Assembly: GCA_016705545.1 (NCBI GenBank) | Contig: JADIYA010000001.1 | Span: 124,001 to 188,000, forward strand | Direction: 5' to 3' | DNA: 64,000 nucleotides | From: Flavobacteriales bacterium | GTDB lineage: Bacteria > Bacteroidota > Bacteroidia > Flavobacteriales_F > PHOS-HE28 | Shown: in pieces, positions 43,393 to 51,473 of the stretch | How positions within the stretch are numbered: position 1 is the stretch's first letter | Layout: the number at the start of each line of letters is the position of its first letter | The notes under the pieces: model-generated | Seen by the model: the letters and a program-made list of their open reading frames with translations, nothing else | The model's database searches: none | Told to the model about the DNA's origin: nothing | Translations under genes and position numbers: made by a program

Positions 43393-43856
43393 CAGCCCCC
43401 ATCGCCGTTTTCCCCGGCACCTTCGACCCGATCACCATCGGGCATGTGAGCATCGTGCACCGCGCGCTTCCGCTGTTCAGGAAGCTGGTGATCGGCGTTG
43501 GGGTGAACAGCATGAAGCAGACGCTATTCACGGAGGAACAGCGTTTAGCTTGGGCGCGCCTGGCCTTCGCCTCGGAGCCGAAAGTGGAAGTGGTTTCATT
43601 CACCGGCCTCACCGTTGACCTCTGCAAGCGCGTGGGCGCCGGCTACATCGTCCGCGGCCTTCGCAACAGCACCGACCATGGCTATGAGCGCAGCATCGCA
43701 CTGATGAACCGGAATCTCTCTGAGGTGGAGACCATCTTCCTGCCATCTGCTCCTGAGCACGCGCACATCAGCAGCACCATTGTCCGGGAGCTGCTGACCA
43801 ATGGCGCCGATGTTTCCGCGTTGGTTCCTCCGGGAGTGTTGACGAAGCTGCCATGA
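43389..43856 (+). CDS. coaD: Phosphopantetheine adenylyltransferase
   Basis: 155 residues, the standard CoaD length. The nucleotidyltransferase motif AVFPGTFDPITIGHVSIV holds the TxGH-type HIGH motif (about residues 9-20). IVRGLRNSTDHGYE near 88 and SSTIVRELL near 128 are the other signatures. It makes dephospho-CoA from ATP and 4'-phosphopantetheine. CoA is the donor for the phosphopantetheinyl transferase encoded 4 kb away, but this rsmD-coaD neighbourhood is common in Bacteroidota, so no special link is claimed. It overlaps rsmD at its start and the next gene at its stop. Confidence 0.95.
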   Translation: MTAPIAVFPGTFDPITIGHVSIVHRALPLFRKLVIGVGVNSMKQTLFTEEQRLAWARLAFASEPKVEVVSFTGLTVDLCKRVGAGYIVRGLRNSTDHGYERSIALMNRNLSEVETIFLPSAPEHAHISSTIVRELLTNGADVSALVPPGVLTKLP

Positions 43857-45346
43857 AGAGGGTCATCGCCATCTGCTATGTCCTTGGTGTCCTGAATGGC
43901 TGGGCGCAAGAAACCGTGGTTCGGCTTCAGGCGCCAGCCTACCCGGGCCTGGTGGCGCAGCTGTACCGCTATGATGACCTCTACACCCTGCGCGCGGTGC
44001 GAATCAGCAGTGCGCTGTTGGACGCTAGCGGGAACGCAGAGCTCCACGGGGAAGTGACCGGCACCTCACGTCTGCGTATCCGCATCGGCGATGTGCATGG
44101 CGATCTGTATGCGAGGCCCGGTGCGCGTTACAGCGTCACGCTCAATCCGCCCGATGCCCGCACCGCTCGGACGGTCAGCGGCACCATGCGCACCGAGCTC
44201 CTCTTCAACGACCTCGATCCGCTCGATATCAACGCGCTCACCAGCGACCTCAACTCACGAATCGACGGATTTGTCGCCGAGGATCTCGCCACGGACGAGG
44301 CAGCCGGCATGCAGGCCCTTCCTGTGGTCAGGAAGGAAGCCACGGAAACGGACACCGTCCGTCGTCCGCCCACGCTCTTCGTGATGCCCGCTTTCAGCAA
44401 GGCGCGCATCGACAGCTTTGAGCTGCGGGTCCGCCATTTCTACCGAGATGTGCAGGACCCCTGGTTCGATCGGTACCTCACCTACAGCTTCGCGGGATTG
44501 CGCCACGGCCCGCGCGTGAACGAGACGGAGCTCTTCACGGCTTGCATCAGCGGGAAGCCGGTCCAATACGACAACCCGGAATACGCACGCTTCATCCGCA
44601 GCTTTTTCGCCGAGCAGCTCGCGCTGGCTCAGCGGCTGCATGGCCCAGCGCTTATGCGCGCCTATGCCCTGGCCGATGCCGACAGCCTGAAGGCCGTGCT
44701 GGCACGAAGCGATTTCCTCAAGGACGATCGGCTTTGCGAGCTGGTCCTCATCGACCTGTTGCATCAGCAGTTCCATGGGCCATCCGTGGTGAAGGCAAGC
44801 GCGCTGGCGATCCTCAAGCGATTGTCAGAAGCCTCGCTTCACTTGGAGCATCGGCGCATCGCGGCCAACGCATACTGGGACCTCACAGCCATGCACGTTG
44901 GCGAAGCCCTGCCACCCGTGCGCTTGCAGGACCTCGCCGGGCACCGTGCCTCTCTCGACAGCCTCATGAAGGGACCGGTGTGCGTCGTGGTCACTGCAGC
45001 ATGGTGCACGTATTGCGATCAGGAGCTCCAAGGCCTGGAGTCCCTTCACAAGGAATACGGCGATGCTGTGCAGGTGATCGCGATCGCCTTGGACAGCGAG
45101 CTCGACGTCGCACGGCGCTATGTGAAGCAGCGTCCCGGCATGTCGTTCATCTGGCTGCATGCCGAAGCGGAGCAGCAATTGCGTGACGATTGGCGCATCG
45201 TGAGCCTGCCGGCTTTCTACCTGCTCAACGATGGCGTGCTGGCTCGATCACCGGCGCCACCTCCGAGCCGGGGCCTGGGTGCATTGCTGCACGGCGCGAA
45301 GTCGAATGCGGCGAAGGAAGGCCGCGTGAAGGTGTGGGACGAATGA
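43853..45346 (+). CDS. Exported thioredoxin-like (TlpA/redoxin) protein
   Basis: 497 residues with signal peptide MKRVIAICYVLGVLNGWAQ. The first two thirds are a DUF4369-like or helical region without clear motifs. The C-terminal third is a thioredoxin-fold domain: GEALPPVRLQDLAGHRASL, then VVVTAAWCTYCDQEL with the redox pair at about residues 385/388, and the cis-Pro region VSLPAFYLL near 460. Periplasmic TlpA-like proteins reduce disulfides during protein or cytochrome maturation. It starts in an ATGA overlap with coaD. Specific substrates cannot be inferred. Confidence 0.85.
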   Translation: MKRVIAICYVLGVLNGWAQETVVRLQAPAYPGLVAQLYRYDDLYTLRAVRISSALLDASGNAELHGEVTGTSRLRIRIGDVHGDLYARPGARYSVTLNPPDARTARTVSGTMRTELLFNDLDPLDINALTSDLNSRIDGFVAEDLATDEAAGMQALPVVRKEATETDTVRRPPTLFVMPAFSKARIDSFELRVRHFYRDVQDPWFDRYLTYSFAGLRHGPRVNETELFTACISGKPVQYDNPEYARFIRSFFAEQLALAQRLHGPALMRAYALADADSLKAVLARSDFLKDDRLCELVLIDLLHQQFHGPSVVKASALAILKRLSEASLHLEHRRIAANAYWDLTAMHVGEALPPVRLQDLAGHRASLDSLMKGPVCVVVTAAWCTYCDQELQGLESLHKEYGDAVQVIAIALDSELDVARRYVKQRPGMSFIWLHAEAEQQLRDDWRIVSLPAFYLLNDGVLARSPAPPPSRGLGALLHGAKSNAAKEGRVKVWDE

Positions 45347-45359
45347 TCCTAAGGCGCGA

Positions 45360-45800
45360 TCACACGTTCGCGCTCTTCAAGCCATCCAGCAAGCTGGCCA
45401 ACAGGGCATTCGCATCCGTAGTGATGGGCAGCTCGATCTGAAGGTGTCGCGCATCGCTGAACTGCTGGCCGTTGCGGAATCCCTTGCTGATGCTCAAGAA
45501 GAGCGATTGCGGGTACTCGCCGGTGAAGTGCAGCTGCACCGCATTCCCGCCAGCCATGCGCAGCACGTAGCGCGGATAATGGCTCTTTGCGTCGGCCCAA
45601 GCGGTATCCTCTTCGAGCACGATGCCTTGAGCTCGCAGGTCCGCCGCCCATTGATCCATCACGTAATAGAGCGTGTCCTCGATGAAGATTTCCGGATCGC
45701 GCGGGAGTTGGTTCTGGAAGGGATCCACTGGTGCCAGCAATCGCGAACGCGTGTGGCGCAGGGCTGTGGTCAGGTCGTCAATCTGTGCAGTGAAGGTCAT
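45360..45800 (-). CDS. Hypothetical cytoplasmic protein
   Basis: 146 residues, no signal peptide or membrane segment, and no family I recognise. The sequence is a mixed alpha/beta type: helix (IDDLTTALRHTRSRLL), DPEIFIEDTLYYVMDQWAADL, then strands (YPRYVLRMAGGNAVQLHFTG, LFLSISKGF) and a C-terminal helix. It reads as real coding sequence because the composition is protein-like throughout and a near match to the -7 box (TACTTTG on the minus strand at 45835-45841) lies about 35 bases upstream. It converges on the thioredoxin-like gene with 13 bases between. Confidence 0.6.
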   Translation of the reverse strand: MTFTAQIDDLTTALRHTRSRLLAPVDPFQNQLPRDPEIFIEDTLYYVMDQWAADLRAQGIVLEEDTAWADAKSHYPRYVLRMAGGNAVQLHFTGEYPQSLFLSISKGFRNGQQFSDARHLQIELPITTDANALLASLLDGLKSANV

Positions 45801-46143
45801 TTCGGGCTTGGGCTCTTTCGCTGTTCGTGGGGCAAAGTATCAGACTGTGGCCTCATGGGCCAAGGCGCTTCCCTTTCTTTTCCACAAATGATCTCAACCG
45901 TCATCCGCCATCCTGTTCGGCATCATGCAACCAGTTGACGCCGATCATGAACCACCTCTGCCAGAGATGCTCACTTCGCGTGACCGGATGAATGCACCCA
46001 CTTTTTGGACACCCGGAACGACCGGTTCGGGCCTGATATGCGGCTCATTAGCAGAGTTGGTTTGCCCGTACCCCATGGCAAAGCTGATCAGCGGTCTCTC
46101 GCGCGGCGTGCTTTGCGTGGACGTTTGCATGACCAAGCCGAAG

Positions 46144-46176
46144 GCCGATAGGATAGGAAGGGAGGTTCCTATCGGC
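46144..46176. other. Hairpin with two mutually exclusive left arms
   Basis: GCCGATAGGA (46144-46153) pairs perfectly with TCCTATCGGC (46167-46176). GATAGGAA (46152-46159) pairs perfectly with TTCCTATC (46166-46173), using much of the same right arm. The left arms are a short direct repeat (GATAGGA twice). Confidence 0.65.
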
Positions 46177-46202
46177 TGACTTAGGATTTGGCCCTGCACA
46201 AT

Positions 46203-46234
46203 GGAAGCCCTTCCGTAAGGAGGGGCTTCCTCTT
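46203..46234 (+). terminator. Terminator-like hairpin
   Basis: GGAAGCCCTTCC (46203-46214), loop GTAA, GGAGGGGCTTCC (46219-46230): 12 pairs with one G-U, followed by TCTT. It lies about 107 bases before the next gene and has no obvious gene upstream on the plus strand, so it may end an unannotated RNA. Confidence 0.65.
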
Positions 46235-46311
46235 ATCAAGCAACCAACACTGCACGCAATCGGGCCTGGACCGGGCTTTGGCGACACCCGGAATGGCAGC
46301 ACATCAGCCTC

Positions 46312-46319
46312 TACATTTA
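46312..46319 (+). promoter_or_regulatory. Weak candidate -7 box (TACATTTA)
   Basis: TACATTTA matches TAnnTTTG in all but the last base and lies 21 bases before the ATG at 46341. It fits the position of other boxes in this window but is not a full match. Confidence 0.3.
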
Positions 46320-46340
46320 CCGCCTCTTAACAGGAAATCG

Positions 46341-46733
46341 ATGATGAAGAACCTTTGGCTGATCGCCATGACCTGCAGCGCTCTGCTGGTGAGCTGCAGC
46401 AAAGAGCCGGGTGAAGGCGGACGTGCGGAGATCCGCGGCTTGCTTTACGAGCAGCGCTACAACGGTTCCTCTCTACAAGGGCAGCCTTATCCTATCGCCG
46501 ATGCGCGCGTCGCCATCATCTATGGCGATGGTGAATACGCCGATGACGATACCCGGACCGGGCCTAATGGAGAGTTCCGCTTCGCTTGGCTGCGCAAAGG
46601 CGATTACCGGCTGTACGCGATCAGTGAATGCCAGAGCTGCCCGAGCGGTGAGGAAGGCGTGTACGTCGATGTGACCATCACCGGCCGCAAGCAAGTAGTG
46701 AACGTTGGGACGATCACCATCCGCAATTATTGA
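46341..46733 (+). CDS. Small lipoprotein with carboxypeptidase-regulatory-like (prealbumin-like) domain
   Basis: 130 residues from the first of two adjacent Mets (46341/46344). The signal peptide ends in lipobox LLVSC. The mature domain resembles the Cna_B/carboxypeptidase-regulatory fold: AEIRGLLYEQRYNG, ADARVAIIYGDG, TRTGPNGEFRFAWLRKGDYRLYA, YVDVTITGR. Such domains usually mediate binding or act as structural modules on the cell surface. It is followed by a DUF2490-type barrel seven bases downstream, suggesting the two work together at the outer membrane; function unknown. Confidence 0.75.
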   Translation: MMKNLWLIAMTCSALLVSCSKEPGEGGRAEIRGLLYEQRYNGSSLQGQPYPIADARVAIIYGDGEYADDDTRTGPNGEFRFAWLRKGDYRLYAISECQSCPSGEEGVYVDVTITGRKQVVNVGTITIRNY

Positions 46734-46740
46734 AAGCTCG

Positions 46741-47448
46741 ATGAAGCTGCACCGTGCACGCAAGGCCGTGCTCGCATCGCTGGTCCTGCTGGCCAACGCA
46801 GCGGCAGCGCAGGAGCCCTTGCGTCCAGCGCAGCGCCAGGAGCTCTGGGTCTCAGCTGCGGTGACCTCACGCTTGCCGGAATCGCTGCACGGTCTCCTTG
46901 GAAGGCGCTACGACCGGTTCCGCGTGCGCGGAGAGCTCGGGTACCGAAGCGCTGATGTGTTCTTCGCAGGTCGGCAGATCTACCTCGACGTGAACCTGCG
47001 CTTCAAACCCAAGAAATGGCTGGCCCTGGCTTTTGAGCACCGCTTTGCAGGGCGCAACGGAACCCCAGGATTGCGCAACCGCAGCATCGTGCAGGCCGAA
47101 ATGCAGAAGGAGTTCGGCCGCGCCATTGCCGAGTACCGCTTCATCTATCAGCATAGCTTCATCGAATGGGGCGGGCAGCGCGAAGTGTTCCGCAACCGCT
47201 TCCAGCTCGGCTACAACATCCCGAAATGGAAGTTCGATCCGGAGCTCAGCGTCGAGTTCTTCACCTGGGCCGGCAACAAAGGCTGGTCCTACTTCGGCAC
47301 CCGCTGGCAGTTCGGTACGCAATACAAGCTGTCGAAAGGCCATTCGATCAGCGCGTCGCTCATTCACGACCGCGAGCGCGACAAGGCGTGGCCCACTCAC
47401 CGATGGATCGGCTCCTTCACCTATACGGTGAACCTGCGCGACCTTTGA
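46741..47448 (+). CDS. DUF2490-type outer-membrane beta-barrel protein
   Basis: 235 residues from MKLHRARKAV (46741) with a signal peptide ending near ANAAAAQ. The rest is beta-barrel-like with many aromatic/Arg strands: ELWVSAAVTSRLPESL, RFRVRGELGYRSADVFF, AEYRFIYQHSF, RNRFQLGYNIP, SYFGTRWQFGTQYKLSKGHSISASL and a C-terminal strand. This matches the DUF2490 family of Bacteroidota. The role is unknown. It lies between a lipoprotein gene and an SCO-family gene with gaps of seven and four bases. Confidence 0.75.
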   Translation: MKLHRARKAVLASLVLLANAAAAQEPLRPAQRQELWVSAAVTSRLPESLHGLLGRRYDRFRVRGELGYRSADVFFAGRQIYLDVNLRFKPKKWLALAFEHRFAGRNGTPGLRNRSIVQAEMQKEFGRAIAEYRFIYQHSFIEWGGQREVFRNRFQLGYNIPKWKFDPELSVEFFTWAGNKGWSYFGTRWQFGTQYKLSKGHSISASLIHDRERDKAWPTHRWIGSFTYTVNLRDL

Positions 47449-47452
47449 GCGC

Positions 47453-48118
47453 GTGAATCCGCAGCTGCTCCGCATCACTGCCTTCTCGGCCATCGCCGCG
47501 GGGCTCATCATCGCTGGCTACTTCATCATTAGGCCAGGCGATTCACTACCGGTGCTCCATCCCAAGCAGATCAACCCACGCTTAGTGGATGCCGATGTGC
47601 GCCTGGCCGAGGGCGAGCACCATATCAGCGACTTCAGCCTGATCGATCAACGTAGAGATACGATCACCCTCGCCACTGCCGAAGGGCGCATCATCGTCGC
47701 GGACTTCTTCTTCACCACCTGCCCGACCATCTGCCCGAAGATGACCAAGAACCTCGCGCGCGTGCAGCAAGCCTATCCTGGCGATGCGCGGCTCATGATC
47801 CTCTCCCACTCGGTGACGCCCGAGGCGGACAGCGTGCCCGTGCTAGCAGCCTACGCCGCGTTGCATGGGGCCGATCCCGACCAATGGCATTTCCTCACAG
47901 GCGACCGGCAACAGATCTACCGGCTCGCGCGCCGCAGCTACTTCGCCTGCCTCGACGAAGGCGATGGCGGCCTTCAGGATTTCGTGCATACCGAGAACCT
48001 CGTGCTCGTGGACACGCAGCGGCGCTTGCGCGGGTTCTACGATGGCACCAGCTCAGCAGAGACCGACCGCCTCCTCGCTGACATCGAGAAGCTGATGCAT
48101 GAGCAGTGGCCGGAGTGA
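47453..48118 (+). CDS. SCO1/SenC family copper chaperone
   Basis: 221 residues starting with GTG (47453), four bases after the preceding stop. One membrane anchor (about 8-26) is followed by a thioredoxin-fold domain. The copper-binding Cys pair is in TTCPTICPK (about C90 and C94), with the third ligand probably the His in FVHTENLVLVD near 178. SCO proteins deliver copper to, or reduce, the CuA site of cytochrome c oxidase, on the outside of the inner membrane. No oxidase gene is in the window. It overlaps the next gene by 20 bases. Confidence 0.92.
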   Translation: MNPQLLRITAFSAIAAGLIIAGYFIIRPGDSLPVLHPKQINPRLVDADVRLAEGEHHISDFSLIDQRRDTITLATAEGRIIVADFFFTTCPTICPKMTKNLARVQQAYPGDARLMILSHSVTPEADSVPVLAAYAALHGADPDQWHFLTGDRQQIYRLARRSYFACLDEGDGGLQDFVHTENLVLVDTQRRLRGFYDGTSSAETDRLLADIEKLMHEQWPE

Positions 48119-48773
48119 ATCCACACCGGCGCCGGCTGAACTTCGCGCCGTGCGCGCATCGCTATTGATCCCATTCCTCCTGCTGGTCGATACCCTGCTT
48201 GCGCAAGCACCCATGCCGGCCATGCACCCTAGGCAAGGCATAGCGGACCTGCTGTTGGAATACATGGCAGCGCGCTATCCCGATGCACCCCGCCAGCGCG
48301 ACCTGCTGTACATCTCCGTGCAGCGCCAGCGGCTGTTCCATGTGCGCGATGGCCTGCTACTGGCGGATTTCCCTGTTGCCACCAGCAGCAACGGCCTAGG
48401 AAGCTCCCAGGACAGCTTCCGCACGCCAACCGGATTGCATCGTGTGGCAGAGAAGCACGGCGGAGACGTCCCACCGCTGGGCATACTCAAGGACCGCGAA
48501 TTCACCGGTCAGCTCGCCGACCCCGACTTCAGTGGCGTGGACAAGGATTGGATCACATCGCGGATCCTTTGGCTCGATGGCTTGGAACCGGGCGTGAACA
48601 AGGGCCGCGGGCTCGACAGCTACGACCGGTACATCTACATCCACGGAACAGCCAACGAGCGGTCGGTGGGCACGCCCAGTTCGCGCGGATGCGTACGCAT
48701 GCGCAACGCTGACGTGATCGCCCTCTTCACAGAAGTGCCTGTGGGCGCGCTCGTGGTGATCCTCGACAATTGA
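48099..48773 (+). CDS. Exported L,D-transpeptidase (YkuD domain)
   Basis: Up to 224 residues; ATG at 48099, though a GTG at 48150 would place the hydrophobic signal (LLIPFLLLVDTLLAQ) nearer the N terminus. The YkuD domain starts at LLYISVQRQRLFHV. Its active-site region is YIYIHGTANERSVGTPSSRGCVRM, with the His near 184 and the Cys near 200. The full SxGCxR motif is more canonical than in the other L,D-transpeptidase of this window (13568-14176). Substrate is presumably peptidoglycan stems. It follows the SCO gene with overlap. Confidence 0.88.
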   Translation: MSSGRSESTPAPAELRAVRASLLIPFLLLVDTLLAQAPMPAMHPRQGIADLLLEYMAARYPDAPRQRDLLYISVQRQRLFHVRDGLLLADFPVATSSNGLGSSQDSFRTPTGLHRVAEKHGGDVPPLGILKDREFTGQLADPDFSGVDKDWITSRILWLDGLEPGVNKGRGLDSYDRYIYIHGTANERSVGTPSSRGCVRMRNADVIALFTEVPVGALVVILDN

Positions 48774-48788
48774 GGGCGCCACCCGAAC

Positions 48789-48796
48789 TACCTTCG
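48789..48796 (+). promoter_or_regulatory. Candidate -7 promoter box (TACCTTCG) for rmuC
   Basis: TACCTTCG ends five bases before the rmuC ATG at 48802. A TTG lies 16 bases upstream (48770-48772), the nearest thing to a -33 element among the boxes in this window. Confidence 0.45.
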
Positions 48797-48801
48797 GGGC
48801 C

Positions 48802-50112
48802 ATGCTTCCCGGCATCGTCATCGGCCTCCTGCTCGGCATCATCGCGGGCTATGCGCTGAATGCCTGGCGGACGCATCATGCAGAGGCCCGTCCGCTCGAT
48901 GCGCTCCGCGCGGCGCATCAAGCGGAACTCGCGCAGGTGCAAGCACAGCTCGCAGAGCAGACCAGACGAGCCGATGACCGCGCCATAGAGGTGACCAGCC
49001 TCGCCGCCCACCTCGCAGCGGAGCAAGAGCGCGGAAAGCACGCGCAGGAACGGCTGGAAAAGCAGAAAGCCGAGCTGGATGAAATGCAGAAGCGCATGTC
49101 GACCGAGTTCGAGAACATCGCGAACCGGTTGCTTGCGCAGCGTGGCAAGGAGCTCAATGAACAACAGCAGGGCCGCCTTACTGATATCCTGAAACCGTTG
49201 CAGGATCGCATCAAGGACTTCGAGGAAAAGGTGCAGAAGGCTTACGACGAAGAAGGAAGGCAGCGATTCGCATTGAAGAGCGAGGTGGCCCGGCTGGTGG
49301 AGCAGAACCAGAAGCTGAGCCAGGATGCCAGCGACCTTACCCGTGCACTGAAGGGTGATTCGCAGGCCCAAGGCGCGTGGGGAGAGATGCTCTTGGAGAA
49401 GCTGCTCGAATCGTCAGGCTTGGTGAAGGGCCAGGAGTACACCATGCAGGAAAGCATCACGCTGGCCGATGGCTCGCGCTTGCGACCGGATGCGGTGGTG
49501 ATGCTGCCCGAAGGCAAGCACTTGATCATCGACAGCAAGGTGAGCCTGTTGCACTATGAACGCTACGCAGCGGCAGCGGTTGATGCGGAACGGGACCGGA
49601 TGATGAAGCTCTTCGTCGAGAGCATCCGCGCGCACGCGAAGGGCTTGGGCGAAAAGGACTACACCAAGCTCTACGGGGTCCAGAGCGTCGACTTCGTGCT
49701 GATGTTCGTGCCCATTGAGCCCGCCTTCCTCCTCGCGCTGCGCGAACGGCCTGAGGTTTTCCAGGAAGCGTATGACCGCCAGGTGGTGATGGTGACGCAC
49801 ACCACGCTGATGGCCACCTTGAGAACCATCCATGGCATCTGGAAGAATGAGCGCATCGCGCAGCACCATCAGGAGATCGCCGACAGGGCCGGCGCCCTGT
49901 ACGAGAAATTCGTGGGCTTCACCGACGACCTCTTGAAAGTGGGCACTGACATGAAACGTGCGAAAGAATCGTACGAAGGCGCCATGAACAAGCTGAGCAC
50001 CGGCAGCGGCAACCTCATCCGCCAGGTTGAGCTGGTGAAGAAGCTCGGAGCGAAGACCAACAAGGCCATCAACGAGAAACTGCTCGCGCGATCCATCGGG
50101 GAAGAGTCATGA
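48802..50112 (+). CDS. rmuC: DNA recombination protein RmuC
   Basis: 436 residues. An N-terminal membrane anchor (LPGIVIGLLLGIIAGYAL) is followed by a long coiled coil (about 30-160). The RmuC nuclease-like domain then shows GDSQAQGAWGEMLLEKLLESSGL near 193, RLRPDAVVMLPEGKHLIIDSKVSL near 227 and DFVLMFVPIEPAF near 297. RmuC limits inversions between short repeats in E. coli and carries a PD-(D/E)XK-like core; the D...DSK stretch fits that. It ends in an ATGA overlap with the GWxTD gene. Confidence 0.94.
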   Translation: MLPGIVIGLLLGIIAGYALNAWRTHHAEARPLDALRAAHQAELAQVQAQLAEQTRRADDRAIEVTSLAAHLAAEQERGKHAQERLEKQKAELDEMQKRMSTEFENIANRLLAQRGKELNEQQQGRLTDILKPLQDRIKDFEEKVQKAYDEEGRQRFALKSEVARLVEQNQKLSQDASDLTRALKGDSQAQGAWGEMLLEKLLESSGLVKGQEYTMQESITLADGSRLRPDAVVMLPEGKHLIIDSKVSLLHYERYAAAAVDAERDRMMKLFVESIRAHAKGLGEKDYTKLYGVQSVDFVLMFVPIEPAFLLALRERPEVFQEAYDRQVVMVTHTTLMATLRTIHGIWKNERIAQHHQEIADRAGALYEKFVGFTDDLLKVGTDMKRAKESYEGAMNKLSTGSGNLIRQVELVKKLGAKTNKAINEKLLARSIGEES

Positions 50113-51389
50113 GGCACCCAGTCCGCGCATACCTCATCGCAGCCGTCGTGATCGCCTCATGCCGCGGCAGCGCGCCCATCCTGCAGCGCGACAACCTCGT
50201 GCATGTCTATGGGAAAGGGCCGGCCAGCATCCGCCTCGACGCCCGCGTGCATCACTTGGACGAGGAGCGTTCGATGCTCTACTTCAAATTGAACACCGCC
50301 GATCTGCTGTACAAAGCCGATGGCGGCGGCCCATTCAAGGCGCGCGCGCGCGTCACCTATGGAAGCTTCGCGAATTGGGAATCGCGGGAATTGCTCGATA
50401 GCGCCAGCACCCTGGTGCAGGACGCAAGCAGCACGCCCACCGAAGAACGCGAGCTCATCGGCAGCATACCGATGAACCGGAATAGCGGTGCCAGCTTCGT
50501 CGTGAAGGTGGTGGCCCGCGACCTGCATCGCGACAACGAGAGCGCCGTGCTGATCCGCGTGGATGGACGCGACGCCATGGCCCGCCAGCATTTCATGCCC
50601 ATCGACCCGGCCAACGGCCTCCCGCTCTTCAGTGACCATCAGCCCGCCGGAGCACCCATCGCCCTGCGCAACGAGGCCTTGGCCGGCGCTACACTGCGCG
50701 CTTCCCGCTACCCCATGCCCCAAAGCATGCCCACACCGGTGTTCAGCGCTGAAGCCCGCGAGCGGAACGATCCTGCTCCAGACAGCAGCTTCCGTGTAAC
50801 GCTTGATCCAAACGGCCGCTTGGACCTGCCTGCGATGAAGGCCGGCATCTATCACTTCGCAATGGATTCACTCGCCTCGGGGATCGCTCCGGGCTATACC
50901 CTATTCCTGCTCGATAAGGCTTTCCCATGGGTGGATCATGGCGAGGACCTCTTGAAGCCCCTGCGCTTCATCACCAGCATGCAGGAATTCGAGCGCTTCA
51001 GCAAAGAAGCGGACACGCGAAAGGCCGTGGAACGCTTCTGGATCGATGCCTCCGGCGACCGCGAGCGTGCGCGCGAAGCCATCCGCATCTATTACGGACG
51101 CGCCGAGAATGCCAATCGCCACTTCAGCGCCCTCACCGAAGGATGGCGCACCGACCGCGGATTGGTGCATATCATCTTCGGCACGCCAAGCACCATCTAC
51201 CGCAGCGATCGCGGTGAGACCTGGACCTATGGCGAGGAGAACAACATCATGAGCCTCACCTTCAACTTCGTGCGGCGCAAGAGCGCCTTCACCGACAACG
51301 ATCTCTGGCTGGAGCGTGATGCCACATTGAAAGGAGCCTGGTACCGCAATGTGGAGAGCTGGAGGAACGGAAGGGTGTACCAGAATTGA
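50109..51389 (+). CDS. GWxTD domain lipoprotein
   Basis: 426 residues with a lipoprotein-type start (MRHPVRAYLIAAVVIASC). The C-terminal domain carries the name-giving motif, here GWRTDRG near residue 347, followed by HIIFGTPSTIYRSDRGETWTYGE and a final LWLERD...W stretch. This family is frequent in Bacteroidota and Chlorobi-related bacteria and is predicted to sit in the periplasm or at the surface; no function is established that I know of. The N-terminal part is beta-rich. It is translationally coupled to rmuC. Confidence 0.88.
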   Translation: MRHPVRAYLIAAVVIASCRGSAPILQRDNLVHVYGKGPASIRLDARVHHLDEERSMLYFKLNTADLLYKADGGGPFKARARVTYGSFANWESRELLDSASTLVQDASSTPTEERELIGSIPMNRNSGASFVVKVVARDLHRDNESAVLIRVDGRDAMARQHFMPIDPANGLPLFSDHQPAGAPIALRNEALAGATLRASRYPMPQSMPTPVFSAEARERNDPAPDSSFRVTLDPNGRLDLPAMKAGIYHFAMDSLASGIAPGYTLFLLDKAFPWVDHGEDLLKPLRFITSMQEFERFSKEADTRKAVERFWIDASGDRERAREAIRIYYGRAENANRHFSALTEGWRTDRGLVHIIFGTPSTIYRSDRGETWTYGEENNIMSLTFNFVRRKSAFTDNDLWLERDATLKGAWYRNVESWRNGRVYQN

Positions 51390-51473
51390 GATGAAGCGGT
51401 GGCGTTCGGACAGCAGGCGAATGTCAATCCGCAAGTTGAACAGGATCAAGCTCATCACGATCAGACAACGAGC

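Larger units (their letters stand above)
45801..46340. other. 540-base region without a convincing gene; two strong hairpins
   Basis: Two open frames of almost equal length oppose each other here (45925-46179 plus, 45945-46199 minus, 84 residues each). Neither has a signal peptide or known family, and they cannot both be real. The right part holds a hairpin with two alternative pairings (46144-46176) and a terminator-like hairpin (46203-46234). A structured non-coding RNA, or a short gene on one strand, would fit. I looked for tmRNA, RNase P, SRP and tRNA signatures and saw none. Confidence 0.5.

Noticed and set aside
43389..43856. coaD as a member of the NRPS/PKS cluster (CoA supply)
   Set aside because: It sits in a DUF3822-rsmD-coaD operon common in Bacteroidota, separated from the cluster by a convergent helicase gene.
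46001..46060. GGTTCGGGCC resembling a tRNA T-arm
   Set aside because: No matching anticodon stem, acceptor stem or CCA end; the pairing is a short isolated hairpin.
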